DNA of 31,568 nucleotides from Kordiimonadaceae bacterium (GTDB lineage: Bacteria; Pseudomonadota; Alphaproteobacteria; Sphingomonadales; Kordiimonadaceae): assembly GCA_014238195.1 (NCBI GenBank), contig JABABO010000052.1:1-31568 (forward strand). Direction: 5' to 3'. Below the pieces are notes generated by a model. It had not been told where the DNA came from. It searched no databases and worked only from the letters and a program-made list of their open reading frames with translations. A program made the position numbers and the translations under genes. How positions within the stretch are numbered: position 1 is the first letter of the stretch; every line of letters begins with the position of its first letter. Positions 1-8,117 of this stretch are shown piece after piece.

Positions 1-1757
1 AATTCAATGCCTTGGCCTATGCGGTTAGGACCACCGCCCAGAATGATGATTTTGTTTTTATCGGTTGGGCTGCTTTCGCATTCAGCCACTTCCCCAGCCG
101 AAAAAGTTTCATAGGTCGAATACATATAGGGTGTGCTTGCTTCAAATTCCGCTGCGCAAGTATCAATACGCTTATAGCTGGGGCGAATACCTTGCGCATA
201 GCGCTGTTGCATGACATCACTTGGTTTTGCGCTTGCGAGTTCCGCAAGACGGGCATCGGAAAACCCCATCATTTTTAGGCCGCGCAGGCCACTTGCATCC
301 CTTGGAATACCGCTCGCCTTAACCCTTGCCTCAGCATCAACGATGCTTTTAAACTGGCGCAAGAACCAAGGTTCATACCGCGTGACACGGGCAATATCAT
401 CCAAATTAACGCCTTCGCGCATCGCCTGAACAATCCGCAAGATACGGTCAGGTGTGGCACTGCCAAGGTCCGCTAAAATGGCATTAAAATTACCATCATC
501 CCTACTGTAGCCATCGAAGGTGTGCTCATTAAGGCCCGTTAAGCCCGTTTCCATCGACCGCATGGCTTTTTGCAAGCTCTCAGCAAAATTGCGGCCCACA
601 GCCATCACTTCGCCCACAGATTTCATTGCCGTTGACAGCACCGCTTCGGTGCCTGCAAATTTTTCGAAGGTAAAGCGCGGTAGCTTGGTGACAACATAAT
701 CAATAGTGGGTTCAAACGATGCTGGTGTCTGTCCGCCTGTGATGTCGTTATCCAGCTCATCAAGCGTATAGCCAACCGCCAGCTTTGCAGCGATTTTGGC
801 AATGGGAAAGCCTGTCGCTTTGGACGCCAGTGCACTTGACCGACTAACCCGTGGGTTCATTTCAATCACGATCATACGACCGTTTTCAGGGTTTACGGCA
901 AACTGAACGTTAGAGCCACCGGTTTCAACACCAATTTCCCGCAGTACAGCACAGGATGCGTTGCGCATGATTTGATATTCTTTATCGCTCAGTGTCAGCG
1001 CTGGGGCCACAGTGATGCTGTCGCCCGTGTGCACACCCATCGGGTCCACATTTTCAATAGAACAGATGATGATGCAGTTGTCGGCCTTGTCGCGGACGAC
1101 CTCCATCTCATATTCTTTCCAGCCGACAATGCTTTCTTCAACCAACACCTCGGTGGTGGGGGATGCATCCAATCCTCTGGTGACAATTTCGACAAATTCT
1201 TCTTTGTTATAGGCAATACCACCGCCCGTGCCGCCCATCGTGAAACTGGGGCGAATGATCGCTGGCAAGCCAATATCGCCCAGCAATGTAAGCGCTTCAT
1301 CCACACTGTGTGCCGTATCGCCGCGGCACACATCAAGGCCAAGCTTCGCCATCGCGATATTGAAACGCTCCCGGTTTTCGGCCTTATCAATCGCGTCGGC
1401 TGTGGCGCCGATCAGTTCGACACTATGGCGTTTTAGGGCGCCGTTTGCCTCCAGTGCTAAGGCGGTGTTCAGGCCCGTTTGACCGCCCATGGTGGGCAGG
1501 ATTGCATCGGGTTTTTCCTTTGCAATAATGCGCTCCACGACCTCTGGCGTGATAGGTTCTACATAGGTGGCATCGGCAAGGTCTGGGTCTGTCATGATTG
1601 TGGCAGGGTTACTGTTGACCAAGATCACACGGTACCCTTCTTCCCGCAGGGCTTTGCACGCCTGAGTACCACTATAATCAAACTCACACGCTTGCCCGAT
1701 TATAATCGGCCCCGCGCCAATGATCATGATGCTTTTTATGTCGGTTCTTTTTGGCAT
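1..1757 (-). CDS. carB: Carbamoyl-phosphate synthase large subunit (partial, N-terminal ~585 residues)
   Basis: This is the large subunit of carbamoyl-phosphate synthase. It uses ammonia from CarA, bicarbonate and two ATP to make carbamoyl phosphate for pyrimidines and arginine in the cytoplasm. The minus-strand reading is open from the ATG at 1757 to the left edge, about 585 codons of the usual ~1,070-1,100. It starts MPKRTDIKSIMIIGAGPIII and continues with the first ATP-grasp half (SFTMGGTGGGIAYNKEEF, then NVDPMGVHTGDS and EMNPRVSRSSALASKATG). The oligomerisation region follows, and the second carboxyphosphate-synthase-like repeat opens at the very edge with ILGGGPNRIGQGIE. All these are classical CarB motifs. 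The start lies 16 bp after the carA stop, so the two genes form an operon. The C-terminal half is outside the window. I see no frameshift. Confidence 0.97.
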   Translation of the reverse strand, partial: MPKRTDIKSIMIIGAGPIIIGQACEFDYSGTQACKALREEGYRVILVNSNPATIMTDPDLADATYVEPITPEVVERIIAKEKPDAILPTMGGQTGLNTALALEANGALKRHSVELIGATADAIDKAENRERFNIAMAKLGLDVCRGDTAHSVDEALTLLGDIGLPAIIRPSFTMGGTGGGIAYNKEEFVEIVTRGLDASPTTEVLVEESIVGWKEYEMEVVRDKADNCIIICSIENVDPMGVHTGDSITVAPALTLSDKEYQIMRNASCAVLREIGVETGGSNVQFAVNPENGRMIVIEMNPRVSRSSALASKATGFPIAKIAAKLAVGYTLDELDNDITGGQTPASFEPTIDYVVTKLPRFTFEKFAGTEAVLSTAMKSVGEVMAVGRNFAESLQKAMRSMETGLTGLNEHTFDGYSRDDGNFNAILADLGSATPDRILRIVQAMREGVNLDDIARVTRYEPWFLRQFKSIVDAEARVKASGIPRDASGLRGLKMMGFSDARLAELASAKPSDVMQQRYAQGIRPSYKRIDTCAAEFEASTPYMYSTYETFSAGEVAECESSPTDKNKIIILGGGPNRIGQGIE

Positions 1758-1773
1758 GTTAGTTTCCTAGGGG

Positions 1774-3009
1774 CTACGTGGTTTCTTGCTTCATGATCAT
1801 ATCCATGAACTGTTCGAACAAATAAAAACTGTCCTGTGGGCCGGGGGAAGCTTCGGGGTGCTGCTGGACGCTGAAAATCGGTTTTGTTTTATGCTGTAAT
1901 CCGCAGACGGTTTGATCGAACAGGCTGATATGGCTGATCTCTACATCCGCTGGCAGGCTGTCGCCGTCAACGCTAAAGCCGTGGTTCATGCTGGTGATTT
2001 CAACTTTTTTGCTGCGCAGGTCCTGCACGGGGTGATTTGCACCGCGGTGGCCTTGGTGCATTTTGTATGTCGTGCCACCGAACGCCAATGCCAATAATTG
2101 GTGGCCTAAACAAATACCAAAAATAGGTAAGCCCGTTGCTATCAATTTATGTATAACTGGCAGGGCATAGGTGCCAGTTGAAGCAGGGTCCCCAGGGCCG
2201 TTCGACAAAAATATCCCATCGGGTTTAAAGGCCATGATGCTTTCAAAATTAGCATCCGCAGGCACCACAGTGACCATCGCACCCGTGGCGGCGAGGCAGC
2301 GCAAGATATTATCCTTGGCACCATAATCGATGGCAACAACATGGGCGCGTGGCTCGGCTAAGTCTGAATAACCATCGTCCAGCGTCCAGCGCTGACCCAT
2401 CCAAAGGGTGTTTTCCGTGCGGCTAACATCTTGGGCCAGGTCCATCCCCTTTAAGCCCGGCCATGATACGGCCTGTTGATACAGCGCGGGAAGGTCAAAC
2501 ACACCGTTTTTGTTATGGGCAATCACACCAGTGGGGGCGCCTTTCCCCCGAATACGGCGGGTTAATTTGCGCGTATCCACACCAGATATACCAACAAGGC
2601 CTTGGTCTAGTGCCCAGTCCTGCAAGCTTTGCTCCGCCCGGAAGTTAGCTGGCGGGGTGATGGCATCGCGGATAATCAAGCCACGTGCGGCGGCGCTTGA
2701 TGCTTCATTATCTTCTGTATTGGTGCCGACATTGCCAATATGTGGGAACGTAAAGGTGATGATTTGGCCAGCGTAGGACGGGTCTGTTAAAATTTCCTGA
2801 TAGCCGGTCATGCTGGTGTTAAAACAAACTTCGCCAACAATGTGGGCTTCAGTGCCAAAGCCATGCCCCCAAAAGACCGTCCCATCATCCAAGACAAGCA
2901 CGGCTGTTAAGGGCTTGGCGTTGGCATCAATAGGGACGGATATTTTTGCGAGCGCCGCTATGGTATCGGCTAGGGTATCTGGCAGGTCATCTGGGCTGGT
3001 ATCGGTCAT
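1774..3009 (-). CDS. carA: Carbamoyl-phosphate synthase small (glutamine amidotransferase) subunit
   Basis: CarA hydrolyses glutamine and passes ammonia to CarB. The N-terminal small-subunit domain contains VLVLDDGTVFWGHGFG and FNTSMTGYQEILTDPSYAGQ. The C-terminal class I glutamine amidotransferase domain has the nucleophile in GICLGHQLL (Cys300 counted from this start) and the His/Glu pair in QQHPEASPGP (His384, Glu386). The start is uncertain. In-frame candidates are GTG at 3030, ATG at 3018 and ATG at 3009. A GAGAGG stretch lies 2 nt before the 3018 ATG, which is too close, and 11 nt before the 3009 ATG, which I prefer. Even from 3009 the protein has roughly 27 extra residues before the conserved VLVL strand. 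It is the first gene of carAB and is divergent from yqeY. Confidence 0.96.
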   Translation of the reverse strand: MTDTSPDDLPDTLADTIAALAKISVPIDANAKPLTAVLVLDDGTVFWGHGFGTEAHIVGEVCFNTSMTGYQEILTDPSYAGQIITFTFPHIGNVGTNTEDNEASSAAARGLIIRDAITPPANFRAEQSLQDWALDQGLVGISGVDTRKLTRRIRGKGAPTGVIAHNKNGVFDLPALYQQAVSWPGLKGMDLAQDVSRTENTLWMGQRWTLDDGYSDLAEPRAHVVAIDYGAKDNILRCLAATGAMVTVVPADANFESIMAFKPDGIFLSNGPGDPASTGTYALPVIHKLIATGLPIFGICLGHQLLALAFGGTTYKMHQGHRGANHPVQDLRSKKVEITSMNHGFSVDGDSLPADVEISHISLFDQTVCGLQHKTKPIFSVQQHPEASPGPQDSFYLFEQFMDMIMKQETT

Positions 3010-3098
3010 GGCCTGCATATCCTCTCGCACGTGTCATTTGATTTGCTAATTTGATCGGCTATGGGGACCTGTAATGTTGGTGCATAACAAAAACCCAA

Positions 3099-3116
3099 AG
3101 AAAATGACCATTTTCT
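3099..3116. repeat. 18-bp perfect dyad in the carA leader
   Basis: AGAAAATG-AC-CATTTTCT has two perfect 8-bp arms around a 2-bp centre. A 2-bp gap is too short for an RNA hairpin loop, so a DNA site for a dimeric regulator is more likely than an attenuator. It sits about 90 bp upstream of the carA start. No known operator that I recognise matches it. Confidence 0.55.
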
Positions 3117-3159
3117 GTACCACAAAAATGCCGACCTTACTTATAGCCAAATTGACGGG

Positions 3160-3188
3160 ACACTAAGCAAAAGGACTATAACAGTCAA
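3160..3188 (-). promoter_or_regulatory. Candidate carA promoter
   Basis: On the minus strand, TTGACT (3188-3183) and TAGTGT (3165-3160) are separated by exactly 17 bp. The -35 is good and the -10 is mediocre. Transcription would start near 3153 and give a leader of about 145 nt that includes the 3099-3116 palindrome. This rests on sequence resemblance alone, and a second weak option (TATAAG nearby) exists. Confidence 0.3.
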
Positions 3189-3219
3189 GGAAAAGCTTTA
3201 AAATAATACTCAACAAAAT

Positions 3220-3248
3220 CAATGGCTTATCAATAAATTAAGCCATTG
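3220..3248. repeat. 10-bp inverted repeat with 9-nt loop between carA and yqeY
   Basis: CAATGGCTTA (3220-3229) and TAAGCCATTG (3239-3248) are perfectly complementary around TCAATAAAT. No T-run follows on either strand, so it does not look like an intrinsic terminator. It lies upstream of both divergent genes and may be an operator or a structured leader for the plus-strand transcript. Confidence 0.5.
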
Positions 3249-3437
3249 CCAGATTGTTTATCTTGGGGTATGATAAGGGCTTTCGCTGCGCAGATAGGCT
3301 TTTGCTATTGCGGGTGGGATGTTTGTTTACGAACAAGCCTAAATGGTAAGCCTTGGATTTAACAAGGAAAATTACGCAAGCTGCCCTGTAGTATTAGGGG
3401 TGAACGGGATCAAAAGGAACCACCCAAAGGGGACTGC

Positions 3438-3896
3438 ATGTTACGTGATGATCTTAAAGAAGCGATGAAGGACGCCATGCGCGCCAAAGAATCGCGTAAA
3501 CTTTCTACAATCCGTTTGATTTTAGCCGCGATTAAAGAACGCGATATCGCTGATCGCACGCTGGATGATGATGGGAACCGTGACGATGATGCCATTGTCA
3601 CCGAAATTTTATCAAAAATGGTTAAGCAGCGCCGCGACAGTATTAAAGCTTATGAAGAAGCAGGCCGCTGTGAACTGGCGGAGCAAGAGCGGCAAGAGAT
3701 CACAATCATAGAAGCGTTTCTGCCAGCACAGTTAAGCGACAGTGACATTAAAACTGTTTGCGAGGCCATAGTGGCTGAACTTGGGGCTGCGGGCCTGAAA
3801 GATATTGGTCGCTGCATGGGGGCCCTGAAAGCCAAATATGCGGGCCAAATGGATTTTGCCAAAGCAAGCGTGACCATCAAAGGCCTGCTAAGTTAA
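3438..3896 (+). CDS. GatB/YqeY domain-containing protein
   Basis: This 152-residue soluble protein matches the YqeY family in length and in sequence. The N-terminal helix LRDDLKEAMKDAMRAKESRK and the following STIRLILAAIKERDI are typical. YqeY resembles the tRNA-binding tail domain of GatB (amidotransferase). Its precise role is not settled, but a link to tRNA-dependent amidation is usually suggested. A strong ribosome binding site (AAAGGGGA, about 3426-3433) precedes the ATG. It is the first gene of the yqeY-dnaG-rpoD series, 109 bp before dnaG, with a possible weak terminator hairpin at its end. Confidence 0.93.
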   Translation: MLRDDLKEAMKDAMRAKESRKLSTIRLILAAIKERDIADRTLDDDGNRDDDAIVTEILSKMVKQRRDSIKAYEEAGRCELAEQERQEITIIEAFLPAQLSDSDIKTVCEAIVAELGAAGLKDIGRCMGALKAKYAGQMDFAKASVTIKGLLS

Positions 3897-3906
3897 GCGC
3901 CTTTTT
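3879..3906 (+). terminator. Possible weak terminator at the yqeY end
   Basis: AAAGGC (3879-3884) can pair with GCCTTT (3899-3904), and the run continues to five T. The 14-nt loop is long and the stem overlaps the last yqeY codons and stop. If active it would attenuate read-through into dnaG. The evidence is weak. Confidence 0.3.
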
Positions 3907-4005
3907 GATCTATGCTTTTCAAATCACTCTGTGATATGAATTAGGGTGCAGTGATAAATAACTTTCATGTGGTGAATAGCTCACAATTGTACGGATGGTG
4001 TCGCC

Positions 4006-5898
4006 GTGGTTTTTACGCCGCAATTTTTGGACGAACTCAAGTATCGTTTCACGCTTTCTGATGTTGTGGGGCGCACGGTTAAGCTTGTGCGCCGCGGGCG
4101 TGAACATACAGGCTTGTGCCCATTTCACAGCGAAAAAACCCCCAGTTTTACTGTCAATGATCAAAAAGGTTTTTATCACTGTTTTGGCTGCGGTGAACAC
4201 GGAACAATCATTGATTTTGTTATGAAAACTCAGGGGCTAAGTTTCCCCGAAACCATTGAAGACCTAGCAGGCCAAGTAGGGATGGATGTCCCACGCCCAT
4301 CACGCGAAGACGTAGAACGCCAAAAAGAACGCGCTAGTCTATCCGAGGTTATGGAAGCTGTCGTCAGTTGGTATGAAGCACAGTTTATCGGTGCGGCAGG
4401 CAAAGCAGCTTGGAATTATGTTAAAGGTCGCGGCCTGTCAGAGGCGACCATTAAAAAATTCCGTATTGGTTATGCACCTGATAATCGCTCAGCGTTAAAG
4501 GAAGCCATGCAAGCGCGTGGTATCCATGAAGACCAGTTGATTGAAACGGGTATGTTGATCAATCCAGAAGACGGCGGCAAAAGCTACGACCGTTTCCGTG
4601 GACGGGTGATGTTTCCGATCAGTGATCGCCGTGGGCGGGTGATTGCTTTTGGTGGGCGGGCACTGTCATCAGATGTTCGGGCAAAATACCTGAACAGCCC
4701 AGAAACAAGCCTGTTTCATAAGGGTGCCACACTATATAATTGGGCCAATGCCCGCGCCGCCAGTTATGATGAAGGGCAAGTGCTTGTTGTTGAAGGGTAT
4801 ATGGATGTTATCGCCCTGGCTGAAGTGGGGATTAATCATGCTGTAGCCCCGCTTGGTACAGCGTTGACAGAAGAACAAATTGCGCATTTATGGCAAATGG
4901 CGGATGAACCCATATTATCCTTTGATGGCGATAAGGCTGGTATTGGGGCCGCCCACCGTGCCCTAGACCGTGCCTTGCCCATGTTGCGGGCAGGTAAAAG
5001 CTTGCGGTTTGTCATTTTGCCAGATGGGGATGACCCTGACACATTGGTGATGGCAAAGGGTCGCGGCGCGATGGACCAACTGTGTGATACAGCAACCCCA
5101 CTGGTTGATATGTTATGGCAGGAACTCACAGTAGGCGTGAACACTGATACCCCCGAGCGACGCGCAGGCTTTGAAAAGAAAGTCTTTATGCGGCTTGCTG
5201 ATATTCAGGACGAAAACGTCAAAAAACTGTATCAACGTGAATTTCGTCAAAGAATTTGGGACATGTTTCGCGCCAACAACCAAATTCAAACCAAAAGCAA
5301 CAACTGGCAGAACCGTAAAAGCGGCCGTGCTTTTAAGCCCGCTGCCACAGGATTGCTTTCAAGAACCTCATTAGGTCGTATGGTTGGGGGCGGTGCCACA
5401 ACAGAACGACTTGAAAAGCTGATGGTTTTAACCGCTGTTCATCATCCAGAAATTTCTATTCGCCATGAAGAAACCCTAGCAGGGCTTGCTTTATCTGGAC
5501 CGACGTTATCAAATATTCTGAACGCATTAATGGGGCTTATTGACTTGGGTCGAACGCTAGAATGGCCAGAGGTCGAAGCGCACCTTATTGAAACACAGCA
5601 AATTGGCCATTTTGAAGCGATTAAGAATGACCCATCCTTGCGCCAAGAGTGGTTTGCTTACCCCGAAGCGGCTTTATCCGACGCTTTAACAGGGTTTGAA
5701 CATGTGTACGCGCGGTATCAATTTATCACCAGCGCGCAAGCCGATTACAAGCAAGCTGAAGGGGAATATGCTGCTGACATGACCCCAGAAAACCACGAAC
5801 GCTTTGTCGCAGCGCAACAAGTTTTTCGTGATGCCGAAGAAAAAATTGCAAATATTGATGGTTTTGGGTTGGAATCAGGGAAGCTTAACACGATATAA
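4006..5898 (+). CDS. dnaG: DNA primase
   Basis: DnaG synthesises RNA primers at the replication fork, working with the DnaB helicase. The 630-residue product has all three expected parts. The N-terminal CHC2 zinc finger has ligands Cys38, His41, Cys59 and Cys62 (LCPFHSEKTPSF, then YHCFGCGEHG). The catalytic core with TOPRIM domain shows Glu263 in VLVVEGYMDVIAL and the Asp pair at 307/309 in SFDGDKAG. A long, less conserved C-terminal helicase-binding region follows. The start is GTG at 4006, because the protein then begins VFTPQFLDELKYRF as in other primases. The ATG at 3995 is out of frame. No strong ribosome binding site is visible, which may keep expression low. It is followed 65 bp later by rpoD. 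Confidence 0.97.
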   Translation: MVFTPQFLDELKYRFTLSDVVGRTVKLVRRGREHTGLCPFHSEKTPSFTVNDQKGFYHCFGCGEHGTIIDFVMKTQGLSFPETIEDLAGQVGMDVPRPSREDVERQKERASLSEVMEAVVSWYEAQFIGAAGKAAWNYVKGRGLSEATIKKFRIGYAPDNRSALKEAMQARGIHEDQLIETGMLINPEDGGKSYDRFRGRVMFPISDRRGRVIAFGGRALSSDVRAKYLNSPETSLFHKGATLYNWANARAASYDEGQVLVVEGYMDVIALAEVGINHAVAPLGTALTEEQIAHLWQMADEPILSFDGDKAGIGAAHRALDRALPMLRAGKSLRFVILPDGDDPDTLVMAKGRGAMDQLCDTATPLVDMLWQELTVGVNTDTPERRAGFEKKVFMRLADIQDENVKKLYQREFRQRIWDMFRANNQIQTKSNNWQNRKSGRAFKPAATGLLSRTSLGRMVGGGATTERLEKLMVLTAVHHPEISIRHEETLAGLALSGPTLSNILNALMGLIDLGRTLEWPEVEAHLIETQQIGHFEAIKNDPSLRQEWFAYPEAALSDALTGFEHVYARYQFITSAQADYKQAEGEYAADMTPENHERFVAAQQVFRDAEEKIANIDGFGLESGKLNTI

Positions 5899-5927
5899 TA
5901 TGCTATAGAGCGATTCGCGCGTCACTT

Positions 5928-5937
5928 TAGGGCGCCC
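5928..5937. repeat. Short perfect palindrome in the dnaG-rpoD gap
   Basis: AGGGCGCCCT lies about 27 bp before the rpoD start, within the 65-bp dnaG-rpoD gap. The coordinates are good to within one or two bases. It has no loop, so it is more like a protein site than a terminator. It could be chance in a GC-rich spot. Confidence 0.3.
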
Positions 5938-5963
5938 TTTACGTATTTTTGGAGAATTTTTTG

Positions 5964-8117
5964 ATGGCATTGACCGCGAATCAAGAAACAGACAAGCCAG
6001 CAGGCACTGAAGAAACAGGCAACAGCCCGCTTGTGGATTCTACAGAAGCTGCTGTAAAAAAAATGATCGCTAAGGCAAAAGAGCGTGGTTATATCAGTTA
6101 CGATGACCTGAACGCTGCTTTGCCGACCGAAGAAATGTCGTCTGAAAAGATTGAAGACATTATGACAATGCTTTCTGAAATGGGGGTTAATGTTGTTGAT
6201 GGTGATGAAGCAGAAGAAGCGCCTAGCGAGCCAGAAGCAAAAAGCAAAGCAGCCGAAAAGGGTGAAAAGGAAGAATTTAAAGCATCCGATAAAAAAGAAG
6301 CAAATGACCGTACAGATGATCCTGTGCGGATGTATTTGCGGGAAATGGGCTCGGTAGAACTTTTATCGCGTGAAGGCGAAATCGCTATAGCAAAGCGCAT
6401 TGAGGCAGGTCGTGCGACAATGATTGCAGGCCTGTGTATGAGCCCCCTAACATTCGGTGCAATTACCGAATGGGCAGAGCGCTTAGACAATGAAGAAATG
6501 CTCCTTCGTGATATTATTGATCTGGAAGCTACACTTGGGAAAGAACCCAACAGCAAAGACCTAGAAGGCGAAAATGCGGGTGATGTGATCGTTGAAGCCG
6601 AAGGCAAGCCTGATGTGGATGATAAGGATGCCTCTGAGGATAGCGAAAACCCAGATGTTGGCGAAAACCCAGATACTAACCCAGATACTAACCCAGATAC
6701 TAACCCAGATGCTAACCCAGAAACGGTGACAGAAGGCAGCGAGAGCGGGGAAAAGTTAGAAAACGGGGAAGCAAAAGAATTAACATTAGAAGAAGCTGCC
6801 CAAGCGGCAGTGAAGCGCCGTGAAGCCGAAGAAGAGGATGACGAAGGCGCAATGTCACTTTCGGCAATGGAAGCACATCTAAAACCAGAAACTATTGATA
6901 AATTTCGCGCAATTACCAACACGTACAAAAAATATGCAAAGTTACAAGATCAACGCATGGCGGCCGCGGTTACAGGTGGGGGCTTAACTCCAGCGCAAGA
7001 ACGCCGCTTTAAAAAGCTGAATGGTGAACTTGTTGAAATGGTCAGCGCGGTCAAGTTTAATAATGCACGCATTGAAGAACTCGTTGATGAACTTTACGGC
7101 TTGAATAAACGCCTCATGAGCTTATCTGGTCGCCTGTTGCGCCTTGCTGAGCGCCATAAAGTCAGTCGCACAGCCTTCTTGTCCGAATATGAGAGCAGCG
7201 AGCTTGAGGAAGGCTGGTTGGAGCGCATCCGTGGCCTAAAAGGCAAAGGTTGGGCAGCTTTTGCTGAAAATGAAGCGTCAGCTATTAATAATATTCGTGA
7301 TCAGATTGCCGAAGTTGTCAATCGCACTGGGCTGCATGTTGCTGAATTTCGTCGGATTGTGCGGACTGTGCAAAAAGGTGAAAAAGAAGCACGTATTGCT
7401 AAAAAAGAAATGGTCGAAGCAAATTTACGCCTTGTGATCTCGATTGCAAAAAAATACACGAATCGTGGTTTGCAGTTCTTAGATTTGATCCAAGAAGGCA
7501 ACATCGGTTTGATGAAAGCGGTTGATAAATTTGAATATCGCCGTGGGTATAAATTTTCTACGTATGCTACATGGTGGATCAGGCAGGCGATTACCCGGTC
7601 AATCGCCGATCAAGCCCGCACAATCCGTATTCCAGTGCACATGATTGAAACCATCAACAAACTGGTGCGCACTGGTCGTCAGATGCTTCATGAAATTGGC
7701 CGTGAAGCCACACCTGAAGAGCTGGCTGAACGTCTTTCTATGCAGCTTGAAAAAGTGCGTAAAGTGATGAAAATTGCCAAAGAACCTATCAGTTTGGAAA
7801 CCCCAATCGGGGACGAAGAAGACAGCCACCTTGGTGATTTTATTGAGGATAAGAATGCTATATTACCTGTCGACGCAGCTATTCAAAGCAATCTACGGGA
7901 TACCACTACACGGGTTCTGGCAAGCTTAACTGCACGCGAAGAACGGGTACTGCGTATGCGTTTTGGGATTGGCATGAATACGGATCATACACTTGAAGAA
8001 GTGGGACAGCAGTTTTCAGTGACCCGCGAACGCATTCGCCAAATTGAAGCCAAAGCATTACGCAAACTGAAACACCCAAGCCGTTCACGTCAACTCCGTA
8101 GTTTCTTGGATACATAA
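5964..8117 (+). CDS. rpoD: RNA polymerase primary sigma factor (RpoD, sigma-70)
   Basis: This is the housekeeping sigma factor. The ATG at 5964 is preceded by GGAGA at 5951-5955 at good spacing, so I prefer it to the in-frame TTG at 5949. The product is 717 residues, longer than the ~613 of E. coli. Region 1.1 lies near residues 33-80, and region 1.2 near 118-150 (DDPVRMYLREMGSVELLSRE). A large acidic non-conserved region follows. Regions 2.1-2.4 span about 479-560 (LRLVISIAKKYTNRGLQFLD, YATWWIRQAITRSIADQART). Region 4 is at about 655-717, with the -35-binding helix VTRERIRQIEAKALRKLK. The acidic region contains a tandem NPDT repeat (6666-6725). The stop codon overlaps the start of the next gene as TAATG. 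Identity is certain; only the insert is unusual. Confidence 0.98.
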   Translation: MALTANQETDKPAGTEETGNSPLVDSTEAAVKKMIAKAKERGYISYDDLNAALPTEEMSSEKIEDIMTMLSEMGVNVVDGDEAEEAPSEPEAKSKAAEKGEKEEFKASDKKEANDRTDDPVRMYLREMGSVELLSREGEIAIAKRIEAGRATMIAGLCMSPLTFGAITEWAERLDNEEMLLRDIIDLEATLGKEPNSKDLEGENAGDVIVEAEGKPDVDDKDASEDSENPDVGENPDTNPDTNPDTNPDANPETVTEGSESGEKLENGEAKELTLEEAAQAAVKRREAEEEDDEGAMSLSAMEAHLKPETIDKFRAITNTYKKYAKLQDQRMAAAVTGGGLTPAQERRFKKLNGELVEMVSAVKFNNARIEELVDELYGLNKRLMSLSGRLLRLAERHKVSRTAFLSEYESSELEEGWLERIRGLKGKGWAAFAENEASAINNIRDQIAEVVNRTGLHVAEFRRIVRTVQKGEKEARIAKKEMVEANLRLVISIAKKYTNRGLQFLDLIQEGNIGLMKAVDKFEYRRGYKFSTYATWWIRQAITRSIADQARTIRIPVHMIETINKLVRTGRQMLHEIGREATPEELAERLSMQLEKVRKVMKIAKEPISLETPIGDEEDSHLGDFIEDKNAILPVDAAIQSNLRDTTTRVLASLTAREERVLRMRFGIGMNTDHTLEEVGQQFSVTRERIRQIEAKALRKLKHPSRSRQLRSFLDT
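6666..6725 (+). repeat. 12-bp minisatellite inside rpoD (NPDT repeat)
   Basis: Three exact copies of AACCCAGATACT (6666, 6678, 6690) are followed by AACCCAGATGCT (6702) and a diverged AACCCAGAAACG (6714). An isolated related unit, AACCCAGATGTT, lies at 6648. The repeat is in frame and encodes Asn-Pro-Asp-Thr units near residues 235-254 of RpoD, in the acidic linker between regions 1.2 and 2. Being a multiple of three, copy-number changes would not break the frame. Confidence 0.95.

Larger units (their letters stand above)
3010..3437. other. Divergent carA / yqeY intergenic region
   Basis: This region of about 0.43 kb has no convincing gene and is AT-rich compared with its flanks. It must carry the promoters of carAB (minus) and of yqeY-dnaG-rpoD (plus). 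It holds two perfect inverted repeats (3099-3116 and 3220-3248, listed separately) and one candidate minus-strand promoter. A shorter dyad, TTGTT-TACG-AACAA, lies at about 3323-3336. For yqeY I see a good ribosome binding site (AAAGGGGA just before the ATG) but no clear -35/-10 pair. Confidence 0.7.

Noticed and set aside
972..1436. Plus-strand open frame of 154 codons inside carB
   Set aside because: The minus strand here encodes conserved CarB motifs without a break, so the plus-strand frame is a by-product of codon use.
3401..3424. Two GAAC words ahead of yqeY, checked as a LexA box
   Set aside because: The spacing is 11 bp, whereas the alphaproteobacterial LexA site needs 7.
6098..6928. 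A long open frame on the minus strand opposite rpoD (276 codons)
   Set aside because: It is the shadow of the acidic, Glu/Asp-rich rpoD region, gives a Ser-rich product with no recognisable domain, and has no ribosome binding site.
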